Origin: Pollenia angustigena | Taxonomy: Eukaryota; Arthropoda; Insecta; Diptera; Polleniidae | DNA: 64,000 nt | Direction: 5' to 3' | NCBI GenBank assembly: GCA_930367215.1 | Contig: OV884056.1 | Location: 254,103,127-254,167,126 of the forward strand | Shown: piece after piece, positions 45,935 through 56,956 of the stretch | Position numbering within the stretch: position 1 is the stretch's first letter | Layout of the letters: each line of letters starts with the position of its first letter | Translations under genes and position numbers: made by a program | The notes under the pieces: model-generated | What the model was told of the DNA's origin: nothing | The model's input: the letters and a program-made list of their open reading frames with translations, nothing else | Database searches by the model: none

Positions 45935-47215
45935 ATAATTTTTTTTCTGGAAAAAAAAATAATTTTTCTATTAAAATTTCGGAATTTTTGTTTTTAAAAA
46001 TTCATACAAAATTGAAAAATGCAGCTATGCTTCTAATTTTATGCAGACATATAAAAAACAACATTGCAAACAAAACAAGCTATAAATGATTAAAATCTGT
46101 AAACAACTTTTGGTTTTATGTATTCACAAAAGATGTGGGGGTTAATAAAAATCTTAAATTAATTAAAATTTTTCGTCTTTTGTGAATACATAAAATCAAA
46201 AGTTGTTAACAGATTTTAATCATTTATAGGTTGTTTTGTTTGCAATGTTGTTTTTTCTTGAAGATAATTTTATTGCGGAATTTAATTTTTTTTTAGTTTT
46301 TCAATAAACTAAAGCGTTTTTGAGTTACGCGAACATATGTTGTGCTACCTCCTTAATTTTCGAAATAACGGTATATCTCGAAAACCAAAGCCAACATAAA
46401 GAAAAAAGTTTTAACTTTTTTAAAGTAAAATTTATTGCGGAATTTCGGTTTTTTTAGTTTTTCAATAAGCTAAAGCGTTTTTGAGTTGCGCGAGCATATG
46501 TTAATCTATCTATACAATATATAATTGCTTAGTATGTCAGGATGTTTGCATGTATGCCCTATTCTTTCCGCAACTTTCTGAAGCCATCTAATCACATAGG
46601 AAGCTGAAATTTGGCACACTTGAAGTACTTTCTCTGCGGAAGATAGTAACGAAGCCATATTTTTTATTTTCGGCTTTTCAACTAGTATAACTATAAAGAT
46701 CTGATAGAAAATATGTTTTTTTTTTATAACATGGGGAACTTTGGGCCCCACCTGGCACGGCTAGGCACCGTCGGATTGACCTGAAAAATTAGATCATGAT
46801 TTCTTACACCAAACCTCATATTTTAAGCAGCGCAAACAATTAAATTAAAAAAAAATAAATTGCGGCCAGTCTAGAAGGTGGAAGGTAACCAGTGACATCA
46901 ACTACCGCTGTCTTAAAAGAATTTTTCGTAGATTTAGGCCTCAAACCATCTCTAATGCCGCACTCCTAGCTGCTACGAACCAAATACCAGTAGCAACGAA
47001 AGTAAGTAAATGAAAGTGGCAGTGGATCGGACACACCCTAAGACGCAGTGATGATGATGTGTCTCAATAAGCCCTTAGATGGAACCCATTTCATCGAAGT
47101 GGAAACATGGAGACTTTCAATAGAATCCGAAATGAACAAACTGGAATTATCTTGGAAAATCGAGTTAAATGGAAATTGGCTGTTATTGGCGCCCTATGCT
47201 CCAGTGGGAGGTAGA

Positions 47216-49148
47216 GGAATATATGGATTGAAATAATTGAAATATGAATCAGATCATATTCAAATATTCTCAGAAATAATTTAGAGCAATCCGCGAAAAA
47301 ACTGGTAACTGTCGACAACATAACGTATTATCAAGGTCAAAGCGTTTGTGGGCTTGTCTGGAAGAGAAACCGAAATATTACAGTATTTATAAAAAGCTCA
47401 GTTAGTAAAGGCTAAAAAGAGAAATTGGTTAGAATTATTCCAAATATTTGCCGTAAACAAGTAAACTACGTGCCACGGTGGCTTTAAGAAGTCCAAACCA
47501 GTAATAAGAATATCAAAATTCAGAATATCTCATTTTAATTTTGATATTAAAACTTGTTCTTATTTTTGTTTTTGGTGTTTGAAATACCTTCCAGTGTACT
47601 GCATGCATTTCTTATAAAATTCCAAGAATTGAGTTGTAACATGCAAAAAAAAAGCAATCATAATTCAAAATAAAAAAGTAATACATACGTGTTTTTATAT
47701 ATAAAACTCCATGCGTCGCTATTAAAACAATCAATCTTTCAACCACTTCTCTTTTCCACTGTTCACAATAACAACGAAATTTTAACATCTACAAAAAAGG
47801 ACACGTTGTTACATTGTATTTTAAACAATGTTTTCCAGAATGTTTTAAGTGGTTTGAGGGTAAAAATATTTATGTTACATTTTCTGCCAGCATTTAGGCA
47901 GCTAATGCCAAAACTAAAATCAATTTAAACTAGATAAAATCGTTTAGATTAAGATTAAAACATTAAGTTACGAAGGTTGTTTCATATTTGTTGCTGTTGC
48001 TTTTTGCTACTTCTGCTATTGTTGCCCATTATATTTGCTAGTTTCTAGTGTTATTTCTTTTTTAATATTCTGTTGGTAACGCCTTTTGTGACATCACCTA
48101 TGACTTTGTTGGCATCAAAAAGGTTTGCAAATAGAATTAAGTACGTTATTATTATTTCTTATAAATGAAGTTTTTTGATAATAAAATGTTTTTGAAGATT
48201 TTTTTTATTTTCAAATAAAATAAATACCCTTTTTACAGTTTTATTATTACAAAGATAAAATTCAATTTATTTTCATAGATTTTTATTCTTGATAATTTTA
48301 TTACAAAAGTCTAGTTAGTTTGAAAACTTTTTAAAGACCGTCGAAATACATACAAACATACATATTGTGTATAAATTGGAGTCTATTACAAAAGTGGTAT
48401 TCGTTGGGCTCAAGAAAAAAGAAGGAAATATAATTTGAAATTATGAACTTAAAAAATGGTAGCTGCAGTCTCTTTTTAATGACAATTTACATCTCACATG
48501 CACAACGATAACATAATTGTTTAAAAATCGTTCTACGACACTATTTTTGATATGCTCATAGGAGCGGAGGGTGTAAGTCAATTCTGCTAATGGATGCATC
48601 TTATTGCTATTTTGACTTAAGACACACTTTTAAAAATGGCGATGAAAACTTTTTTTCGCAAAACACAGGTTGCACTTTTAGAAACAAATTAATGAAATTT
48701 TGGCGTACGTTTTAAATGTAGCTCTTATTGAGTTTAAGTAACTATAAATCGAAACCCCGAGGAATTGAGGATTTTGACCCATATATTATCTACTTACTTT
48801 TGTATTCACATCAAATTCTGCTCAAAAATATTTCGTTGCAGTCTAAGGCACTTGTCCAAGTATCAAGAAAGTTTCTGTTGAAATTCAGAGCGATAGGAAT
48901 TGAATGGCTGAGATGATTGCCTCTTATTTCTTCCACCACAAAACTTAATTTTTTATTTTCCTTTATTGTTCCACAGGGCCCCATACAAATGCACTTCTAA
49001 AATTAGGATTAAGGAACGACTGTGGCAATTTTTTGGAATATGACCTTTTTCGTTTCCATAAGGGTGTTCAATTAATCGGGTTTTATTTTTGTTCGATTAA
49101 ACGATATTTGGCATTTTTAACTTGTACGATTAATTTGAAGTTTTTTTT
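47216..49148. other. No recognised gene
   Basis: AT-rich; nothing supported. Confidence 0.4.
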
Positions 49149-50366
49149 TTGGGGTAAAAATGCATTAAAAATTTTGAGGTGATTTTTCATAATGGCGAAT
49201 AACCCCAAATTTTGGGTCAAGTTTAATTTTATTTTTAAGGGTATTTTTGAATTATTTTGGGTAATTTTTCATTCATTTCAGTAATTTTGCACTTTGAAAA
49301 AGAGCGTCAAATATGGGGTCAATTTTCATTAATTCAATTTTGGCGAAATTTTTTTGTTTTTTTTTTTGGGTTATTTTTAATTTTTTCGTTAGGCTGTTTT
49401 TAATTGGAATGAAAAATGACCCCAATATCACGGAATGAAAAAAGGGCCCCAAATAAAGTCACAATTTTTACTTTGGGGCTATTTTTCGTCTACTAATAAA
49501 AAATGCAAATTATAAGAAATGAAAAATCACCCCAAACATTTTTACACATATTTTATAAAATTCTATGTAAAAGTTTCTAGGGATAGTATAAAAAACCCGA
49601 ATTCTTATACCAAAGTAGAGAAAATCCTTGCCGGTTATGCAGAGATGCTTTAGTTAGCGACGCCGGTGTTTGTTATACCATAGAGGAAAAAATCCTTGAG
49701 CCCGGCCGAAGGCCTGCTATTAAGAGGAGTTTTACTGAGCGAAGCCAGAGTTCGTTATACCCTTGCGTCCGGCCAAAGGACGTCTATGTAGTGAAGCTTT
49801 AGTGAGCGAAGCAAGTGATCATTATACCAAAGAGAAGAAAATCCTTACCTCCGGCCGAAGGCCCGCTATACAGAGAAGCTTTAGTAAGCGAGGCCAGTGT
49901 TCGTTATACCATAGAGAAGAAAATCCTTGCGCCCGGCCAAAGGCCGGCTAAAACGTGAAGCTTTAGTGAGCAAAGCCAATGTTCGTTTTACCATAGAGAA
50001 AAAAATCCTTGCGCATGGCCGAAAGCCCAACCATGCTATCAATCGTACGATTTTTAAAACCAAAATTGTATAATTATCCGCATTTTGAAATCGGGATTCT
50101 AAATTTGTGGTTTTTAGTTTCGGGCATATGGACTCCACCGAAAACGTTTAATGTAATTTTCTTTGTGTTCTTTTTTGTGGTTCAAATTCATTATAAATTT
50201 TGAGGTGGTTTTTCATAATGAAGAATAACCCCAAATTTAGGGTCATATTTCATTTTTTTGGGGTAATTTTTCATTAAAAAAATGGGGCCATATTGCATTA
50301 TGAAAAATAGCCCCAAATTTGGGGTCCATTTTCATTTATTTTTTTGGGGCCATATTTCGTAGCGCC
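49149..50366 (-). mobile_element. Second copy of the GGCGSTGCGAAA element, inverted
   Basis: Its right end, CATATTTCGTAGCGCC (to 50366), is the inverse of the left end at 4241. Blocks such as GGAATGAAAAATGACCCCAATATC and TAAAAAACCCGAATTCTTAT (cut to 20 here) match copy 1 in inverse order. The left end was not found, so this copy is truncated or rearranged there. It differs mainly in carrying an expanded minisatellite. Confidence 0.75.
49612..50022. repeat. 82-bp minisatellite, ~5 units, GC-rich
   Basis: Units run AGAGAAGAAAATCCTTGCGC, CCGGCCGAAGGCCCGCTA, then AGCTTTAGTGAGCGAAGCC, GTGTTCGTTATACC. AATCCTT starts at 49623, 49691, 49840, 49922 and 50004; the last three spacings are exact 82s, the earlier units being shortened. 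Clearly richer in G+C than flanks. Open frames 49763 (+) and 49881 (-) are repeat artefacts. Confidence 0.88.
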
Positions 50367-50875
50367 GGTAACAAGACTTAACAAGAAAAGCGACGATATG
50401 TAAGCTCTGTTTAATCTTAAAAATGACCAATTACTTTACTCTTCACTATGGGTTGAAATGTTTTTAAACGAAAAGATTTACTCCAGCACATAACGTGTTG
50501 GCCTTATAAGAAGGAGGTTCTAATAACTGGATGACAAACACTGCGTTTACCAACCACCCCTGTGTTTTTCCAACACATACAGGTATCTTGAGTGTTCAAT
50601 CCGACAGAGTTATATCCGGAGGTATCAAAACTTCTGAAATAATTGTTTTGGTAAGAAATGACCCATACAAAATAGGCTTTGCTCTTAAATTGAGCCCAAA
50701 TATTCCTTGTCTATCAGAATTGTTAAGTTTTTTAGCTTATAAGGTAGAACGGATCCAATAGGTAAGTTTTTTTCACCTAGCTTCTTTAGCTGCATGATAA
50801 CTTAAAATATCGATTACTATTATTTGACAGATTAGAATGTCAACCTTGTAGAAAATTTTTTCGAAATTGTCCACT
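50367..50875. other. Unidentified open frame 50531-50761
   Basis: The plus-strand frame (SEIIVLVRNDPYKIGFALKL, IPCLSELLSFLAYKV) looks protein-like and is followed at once by TAG then GTAAGTTTTTTT, a donor-like sequence. No family recognised and no partner exon found. Coding relic or chance. Confidence 0.25.
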
Positions 50876-50880
50876 TTACT

Positions 50881-51250
50881 TTGAAAAATAAAAATCTCTT
50901 CGCGAAGTTCGTAGAGCACTTCGTCCATTTAAGGAAGCTTATATCTGGTAAAGTGGATACTTCAATAAGCAAATTATCCGTCTTTGGAGTGAAGACAATC
51001 TGCAACAAATCATTATTACATCCATTAAAATTTACTTTAAGGTGCGGTTTACATGTTCTTTCGAAATGAGCAAGGAGTTGCCGTTACGTTGAAGGGCGAG
51101 TACTATCGAGCTATGCTGACTGAATTTTGGTTTTTAAACAATTAATTAGCTAGATATAAACGACATTTGGTTCTAACAAGACGGCGCAACTTGCCATACA
51201 GCGCGCTCAACAATTGATTTGTTGCAAAATTAAACTGATTTTATTTCCAG
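50881..51250 (+). pseudogene. mariner transposase fragment
   Basis: Across frames: LWSEDN, LLHPLKFTLRCGLHV, then NEQGVAVTLKGEYYRAMLTEF and DINDIWF, a stop, QDGATCHTARSTIDL (to ~51235). These match the central mariner catalytic region, where WF-Q-Q-D-G-A-x-C-H-T holds the second catalytic Asp. Frameshifts and the stop inactivate it. No TIRs found. Confidence 0.78.
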
Positions 51251-52190
51251 AAAAGGTCATGTTCACCGGCATCCTCCTGTTTTCTTTAATCTAAGAAATA
51301 CTAAAAAAGACTCACTCGTTGACGACAATCAAGCCGCATGTTTTTAGTTTTAAAAATCCTAAAAAACTTTTCATTAAAATCTTGTCATGAGTATTTTGTT
51401 AATTTTAATTTAATTAGCAGTTTGTAAAAGTAGACCAAATAATAAAACTCGGCACTACTATATTTCCCCCCATACACTCGAAGGCTCATGTTGTATACAT
51501 TAGTGAACATATGCGCTGTGTTTGTTTACAGTGGCCTAAAATAATTTACTGCAGTTAATTAAAATTTACCCATGTACTAACATGTAGTAAACAATAATAC
51601 TAACCCAAATAATCGCATTTCATACTCACACAAGTTCACATATTGAAAAGCAAGCTGAAACAGCAACAACGAAACACACTAACACATAAACTTTGTTAAA
51701 ACATATTGTACTTACATATTTAGTTGCTTATTGGTATAAATGTAACTTAAGTGAAATACAGTGTATCAAATACCGCGATGTTCAACACGGTCATGCAAAC
51801 AACACTGGGTTTTATGTGGCGAAATGATAAATTAGGTTTCGCAAACAAAACACTATAAATGTTGTTTGAACTTGATATATATGACCAAATAGTCGAATGA
51901 GTTTTAATAGGTATAATGTTATTAAAAGAAGCAAATAAGCTAAATTTAACGATATTACCAATGTTTCTTTGTATTTATCGATAACCTCCTGTAAGAAAAG
52001 CCAATAGGAAAACTGTAGTGCCTCTCTATCGACTTTTGCAGCAGAACAACTGACCAACTATAGACCAGACAATTCTATGTGCTGTATACATTTAGCATGT
52101 GTTTGTCATTATAAAAAACACTGCTGACCTTGGAACTAATGACAAACTAGTTTTTGTGGGCCCATTTTAGTAGCACACTTTTATTATGTA
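51250..52190. other. No recognised gene
   Basis: AT-rich; nothing supported. Confidence 0.4.
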
Positions 52191-52520
52191 CAGGGTGTTT
52201 TTTTAACCTGCATGAGAACTGAAAATGATACTATAAGACAGAAATATTGTTGGAATGATATTTTTTTAATTAAAATCTGTACCCATATTATGTTACTTTA
52301 GTGAGAACTTCTCGCATCGAAAAGATGTGAAACAAAACATTCCATTGTTTCTCCAAAAGAGAGAAAAAAAGTCGAAAACGTTCAAAAGAGATTACGTCGT
52401 TACGTTATAAATGTCATAACATTGCACTCGAAGCCGATATGACATTGCATACGTTCAGAACGCCAGTTGCACATATCGTTGACGCCGAACAAATTTACTA
52501 AAATTTTTAATAAATAGAAA
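52190..52520 (-). mobile_element. Possible mariner-like 3' end
   Basis: TACAGGGTGTTTTTTTAACC at ~52190 resembles a mariner-type terminal sequence beside TA. Minus-strand text CNWRSERMQCHIGF upstream is vaguely like the end of a mariner transposase. Weak; no opposite TIR seen. Confidence 0.25.
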
Positions 52521-52571
52521 CTGGGAATTATTTCCTTCCGAAGGTTACTTTATATTATATTCAACATTTTT

Positions 52572-52662
52572 CATTGAAGGAATAGAACTATTACAAAAAA
52601 GCTTTATAAAATACATAACTGAAATTAAGCTCATAGAATAAATTCGAAAAAATGTTGAATAA
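52572..52662 (+). repeat. Dispersed ~100-bp repeat, copy b
   Basis: TTGAAGGAATAGAACTATTA onward matches 31827-31927 with few changes; it abuts the tRNA-like repeat that follows. Confidence 0.65.
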
Positions 52663-52685
52663 AATTTTTAATCCAAATTTTCAAT

Positions 52686-53036
52686 ATTTTTAATCAGGCT
52701 TAAGATCATCAAATTTAATTTTCACTAAATTATTTTAATGAAGATAGGAATTTTACAACATGAAAATTAATTAAAATTATTATTGATAATCATTCATTCT
52801 TGAGTGTACCTGAGATTCGAACCCAGGCGGCTGGTTACCCTGACATGTTTCGATCGCTACCACTCGATCTCCTCAGAGGGATTTGCCGTCTTGCACTCTC
52901 AGCCATCGACGACTGCTGACATGAATAGTCAAACATCAATCCTTAAAACAAATTGTATTTTAACCTTTGCTAGATCGAAATTTGCTTTTTTGAATGATTA
53001 TCCATTTTTAATTGAACTTAAGCCTGATTAAAAATT
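52686..53036 (-). repeat. tRNA-like repeat bounded by perfect inverted arms, copy 2
   Basis: ATTTTTAATCAGGCTTAAG near the left and CTTAAGCCTGATTAAAAAT at the right (53018-53036) are perfect inverses. On the minus strand GGAGATCGAGTGGTAGCGAT (A-box-like) and CTGGGTTCGAATCTCAG (B box, T stem paired) give a tRNA-like head, but the acceptor stem does not pair. GAATGATTATC occurs beside both arms, so the right arm may be an inverted partial copy of the repeat's tail. Confidence 0.65.
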
Positions 53037-53399
53037 AATATTTAAAAAAAATCTTAAAAGCAAAATAATTAAACAACGCAAAGATGTGCCAAGAATAAAA
53101 GTATTATTATAATTATTCTTTGCATCTTCCATTTTTAATATGTTTTTAGTGTTAAAAAGATTTCTCGCCCCGTTTTCATTCGTGAGTTTATTTGACAGTT
53201 CAAAGCAGACATTTTCTCACGGAAATTTTACAGACACATTTTTTCTGCAAATTAGCGAGTAGTTTCATTACGTGACAGATATTACGTGAAATGTTACAGG
53301 CGCAGCTAAGTGAAAAAAAAAAACAATATATTGATTTATAAAAGAAACAATTTATTTATTTATTAAATTTTTGGCATTTTTGTTTCCTTTCTTACATTT

Positions 53400-53770
53400 C
53401 AATCGAAAAGTTTTTCGACGCGAGAGTTACAGAACATATGCACTGGTCGACCAATGACCTCAATGTCCAATTGTTTACTTCTTTTAAAATAAATCTGGCC
53501 GTATGGCTTCAATGCTTTAAAAGTTGCTGGTTTGTCGGCATAAGCCAATGACTAAACATAGCCCCATGAAAAGTAATCCATAGGAGTAAAACCGTAAGAA
53601 CGATTGTTAAGCGTACTGTATGGTAGGTTGCGCCGTCTTGTTGGAACCAAATGCCGTTGGTGTTTATTTGATTAATTTTCGCAAACAAAAACTCAGACAG
53701 CATGGCTCAATGCTGCTCGACATTTACCGTACCTACAGCTCCTTGCTTTTTTCAAAAAAGCTTGTAAACG
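53400..53770 (-). pseudogene. mariner transposase fragment, minus strand
   Basis: Minus strand: MLSEFLFAKINQINTNGIWF then QQDGATYHTVRLTI (catalytic Asp at the QQD), followed in another frame by TPMDYFSWGYV, a stop, SLAYADKPATFKALK and a C-terminal stretch. In intact mariners the order is WFQQDGATCHT ... LTPLDYFLWGYVKSL.YADKP, holding the second Asp and the final Asp. A deletion removed the segment between, and stops/frameshifts are present. It is a different, longer remnant than the one at 50881-51250. Confidence 0.82.
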
Positions 53771-53850
53771 GGATAAGACTTTGCTTTATTAAAATGATAA
53801 TATATTTTTTTTTAATTGTGTTATAGACAACTTAAAAAAAAATTAAAGAC

Positions 53851-54074
53851 TAAGGCCCGTTTTCGCAACTTACTGATAGCTAAAAGTAGACTTTAATCGG
53901 CCTTGTAAAAATATTCCATTATCAAAACTTTATTTTAACCTAAAGTTAACGATAAAGTAAATTTAGGTTCATCCTACCTGGTAGGTTAAAGCAAAGTTGT
54001 AATAATGTAACACTTTTTACACGGCCGATAAAATCCTACCTTTAGCTAAAGGTAAGTTGTGAAATCGGGCCTTA
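53851..54074. mobile_element. MITE (AGGCCCGTTTTC ends), copy 1
   Basis: TAAGGCCCGTTTTCGCAACT faces AGTTGTGAAATCGGGCCTTA. Internal GGTTCATCCTACCTGG and ACGGCCGATAAAATCCTACC also occur in copy 2 at 56735-56956. Confidence 0.82.
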
Positions 54075-54825
54075 TTGCTCTATTTATAACTTTTTTATAA
54101 TGTCAGTAACGCAATTATTATTGGTGTTGCTTCATGTCGTCGCTGATTCGAAAATATTCAGAGTGCAGTTGTAAAGAATTGTCGGAAAAGATTGTTTCAA
54201 CAAGCTGTAGCCACAACAAATGAAGTAATGCAAATAGTGGAGATGAGCTATTTCTGGTAAATAAATAATTTCACAAGGCACCAGGTTTGCTGGCCATTGT
54301 GCTCGCCGAATAAACCACTACCGATTTTTTTTCTTAAGGGAAGCTTAAATAATGTTTAAGAGAAATTCAGAATTTTTTTTTATTTTTGAAATTTATTTTT
54401 ATTATTGAATCTTTCTTATCGAAATTTACAATATGTATTCAAATCTCAATTCTACTTGTTGCTTATAAGTTGTTACCAATGTAACCACTAACTGCTGTAT
54501 TCAAATTTTAAAATTGTCTTCTAGTTAGGCTCAAAGTATCGGTTCTTTTTAGCCTCTGGTGACCTTCGAACTGAAGCAGACAACGAGCGAGGTAGTTAGG
54601 GTGGGCCATTAGTTTATCTACATAGCTTATTGAATATTTTTAAATTTCCTCCTGGGTAGTGGGGACGTTGAAACCTCTGTGGATAATATCATTACGTATA
54701 TACCATAGGGCGCAGACAATTTGTCGTAATATTCTAGACTGTCTTCTTTGAAGCTTTTGGATGTTAGATGCGCATGCAGTACCCCATAATTGGATGCCAT
54801 ATGTTTTATATATGGGCATTTCCGT

Positions 54826-55617
54826 CAAAAGGTCCAACGTGACCGACAATTCAAAAACTATTAAAAGCTGATTATTTTACGATATTGTTATAGAGAAATA
54901 TTTAGATTTTACTAATTTTATAAATTTACCAATAAATTTGTTCACTTATATGAATAATCAGACTGCAAAATTGTGCAAACGTAATTTCTTATATGTGAGA
55001 ATATTTTATTGTACGTTTACTTAAATATTATCTTCCTTAAAAGAGGTGAAATTTGATAAAAATTATTCCAAAAACATGTTCTTGCATGGTCTGTTATCTA
55101 AGGAAGAGTTCAAAGAGAAATATGTTATTCGGATTAAAGGTAAATTTTTATTTTGTTTTAATCATTATTCAGTTAAATTCTCATGGACAAAATTTCACGT
55201 TCGAAAGGTCACGTATCAACCCAGATTTTGGCTTAAAACAAAAAAAAAAAAAAAATACAGAAGATTTTGGAATCAAACCAAAGACATTTTAATGTTACAT
55301 TGCTACGTAAAATTCTCAAAGTAGTTTGACTAAAAAATTGTGCCAGGTTTCGTTGAATTACGCGTGTTTATACATGGCCACAAAAACTACTTCTATTTTT
55401 TTCACCGCTACTTCTTTTGCCATTATCTTTGACCTAGAATGGCGCCCTCCATAAACTTTGGCATAGATAACAGTGCTTTCTTAGTGCTATAATTTTAGGA
55501 TTAAGAGGACGTAAACATATTTGTTGTTTAAAATGTTATTGCATTTTTGATGCGTACGACTGTCACGTTCAACACTTTGGATTAACCAATTTTGGTTTTT
55601 TGATGGACTTGTATAAG
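54826..55617. mobile_element. Probable insertion within the jockey-like LINE
   Basis: LINE similarity stops near 55620 and resumes at ~54825. The edges carry weakly inverse text: TCCGTCAAAAGGTCCAACGTGAC at the left (key TCAAAA, AACGTGAC) and the inverse of GTCACGTTCAACACTTTGG at the right. TSD not resolved. Open frames at 55046/55053 are overlapping AT-rich frames. Confidence 0.45.
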
Positions 55618-56260
55618 AGAATTTAAAGACAAGTTTGAGTTTCTACCTGGATGCCAATGTAGTTGAGCAGCTTTAAGTTTAATAGCCGTTATTTTCGCTT
55701 TAATATGACGTGACCACGTCAATCGTCTATCTATATAAATTCCCAAGTATTTTACATAATTTTCTACCGGAACACTGACGTTATTTATTTTGACTGCTGG
55801 GCACGTTAGTCTTCTGAGAGTGAAAGTTAAATGAGCACATTTAGCCGGATAAGCCTTTACTTTCCATTTATCCAAACAGGGCCCTATTCCACAAAACAAC
55901 TTTTCACTTTGCACTTATCAAATTGCATCGTTTGGCAAAGTGATAAGTGTTTCTGTTCCACAATTTTTTGCAAATCTCACTTTGCACTAAGCTAGTTTTT
56001 TCTTTGCGCTCTCTTGCAAAGTGAATATGCAAAGCCTTCCACAAAGGATTTGATCATCTTTGCATTTCTGTCTTATCACTTTTCACTTTTCATTGCTTAA
56101 TATAAATTATTAAAATGAGCTAAAAAGTAAAAATGGAAAATATACTTGCAGTGTTAGATGTTATTTAAGTAAAATAAAAGATATTTTATTTTCTAGTTAG
56201 TTTTTTTTTATAAAATTATTGTAAATAGCATATGAGAATTATTTCTTTTTAAAAGTTATT

Positions 56261-56480
56261 CAGGGGTGTGCTTGAAATCGGAAACGTAAAACGCAAGAAT
56301 TTTAAAAGCCGTTTTTTAATAAGATTTCTGTAATAAAAGATTTTTCTGACAAATGTTATACAAATATTTCTCTGTTAAACAGAATTTAATAACAACAATT
56401 ATAAAAGTTAAATTAAAAGTGTATTAAAAACAACTTCCAAAATCTGGCGTTTTACATTTATGATTTCCAGCACACCTCTG
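56261..56480. mobile_element. MITE with hAT-like CAGRGGTGTGCT ends
   Basis: CAGGGGTGTGCTTGAAATC faces GATTTCCAGCACACCTCTG; ACGTAAAACGC and GGCGTTTTAC continue the match. An 8-bp TSD is not evident (AAGTTATT versus ATTTTTAT). Confidence 0.65.
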
Positions 56481-56487
56481 ATTTTTA

Positions 56488-56703
56488 TTATATAAACCAA
56501 ATTTATTTTCGAATGTGTTCAATGAATCAAGTTTCAGTTTATATAGCTTCCTTGTAATAGGCTTATTCCTTCATTTGTTCACATATTTTTGCTTATGCAA
56601 ACCTTTGCTTAACATTGAAGCTATAGATACAAAAGTACATATGCATATAAATTATAAATTGAATCATTGAACACATTCGAAAAATTAAAATGGTTTATAT
56701 AAC
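56488..56703. mobile_element. MITE-like inverted repeat, ~40-bp arms
   Basis: ATATAAACCAAATTTATTTT and CGAATGTGTTCAATGAATCA face TTGAATCATTGAACACATTCG and GGTTTATAT (key blocks). Confidence 0.65.
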
Positions 56704-56734
56704 ATAACTAACTTATAAAAAGAAATAATACATT

Positions 56735-56956
56735 TAGGCCCGTTTTCACAACTTACTGATAGCTAAAGTAGACTTTAACCGGCCTTATAAAAAGTGTTCC
56801 ATTATTAAAACTTTACTTTAACGTAAAAGGAGCAATAAAGTAAATAAGGGTTCATCCTACCTGGAGGGTTAAAGTAAAGTTGTAATAATGGCACCTTTTT
56901 TATACGGCCGATAAAATCCTACCATTAGCTATCGGTAACTTGTGAAAACGGGCCTA
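56735..56956. mobile_element. MITE (AGGCCCGTTTTC ends), copy 2, nested
   Basis: TAGGCCCGTTTTCACAACTT faces AACTTGTGAAAACGGGCCTA. Same family as 53851-54074 by internal sequence; sits inside the GGGCCCTATTCC element. Confidence 0.85.

Larger units (their letters stand above)
45261..46800. mobile_element. Foldback element with ~270-bp arms inside the LINE
   Basis: Left arm: GTCAATCCGACGGTGCCTAG, GAAAGTACTTCAAGTGTGCC and GCGGAAAGAATAGG up to CCTGACATACTAA. Right arm is the inverse from CTTAGTATGTCAGG to CCGTCGGATTGAC (~46530-46790). The match continues on the inner side of the left-arm MITE to GTTCGCGCAACTCAAAAACG. Centre holds two more palindromes (45799-45934 and ~46050-46255). The ORFs 45270 (+) and 46506 (-) are the same arm sequence read on opposite strands, hence near-identical peptides. 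Confidence 0.82.
44294..47215 (+). pseudogene. LINE reverse transcriptase, split by a foldback insertion
   Basis: Part 1 (44294-45260): NGKEAGTDGIPAE, LPVEWKDGIIVKIAKKGEVK and CDNCRGICVLP are fingers/palm motifs of LINE reverse transcriptase; downstream, in shifting frames, come CPAGFTTGFSCADHI, LLIDFENPFGFINREFL and YLGCLIAADGGTEIDVSARI. The catalytic YADD-type box is decayed. Part 2 (46861-47210): CLKRIFRRFRPQTISNAALL, KWQWIGHTLRR and WNPFHRSGN, the C-terminal end typical of the same LINE type. 45261-46800 between them is an inserted foldback. Many frameshifts and stops, so inactive. The clade is not assigned. Confidence 0.8.

Noticed and set aside
45270..46751. Two near-identical peptides on opposite strands
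   Set aside because: They are the two arms of a foldback, not a conserved gene pair; frames end at arm edges or insertions.
47091..47321. Minus-strand frame 76 codons
   Set aside because: Antisense shadow of the LINE C-terminal segment.
49763..50138. Open frames over the minisatellite
   Set aside because: Repeat periodicity, no protein resemblance.
52806..52880. Genuine tRNA gene
   Set aside because: A/B boxes and T stem are present but the acceptor stem does not pair; it is a tRNA-derived repeat.
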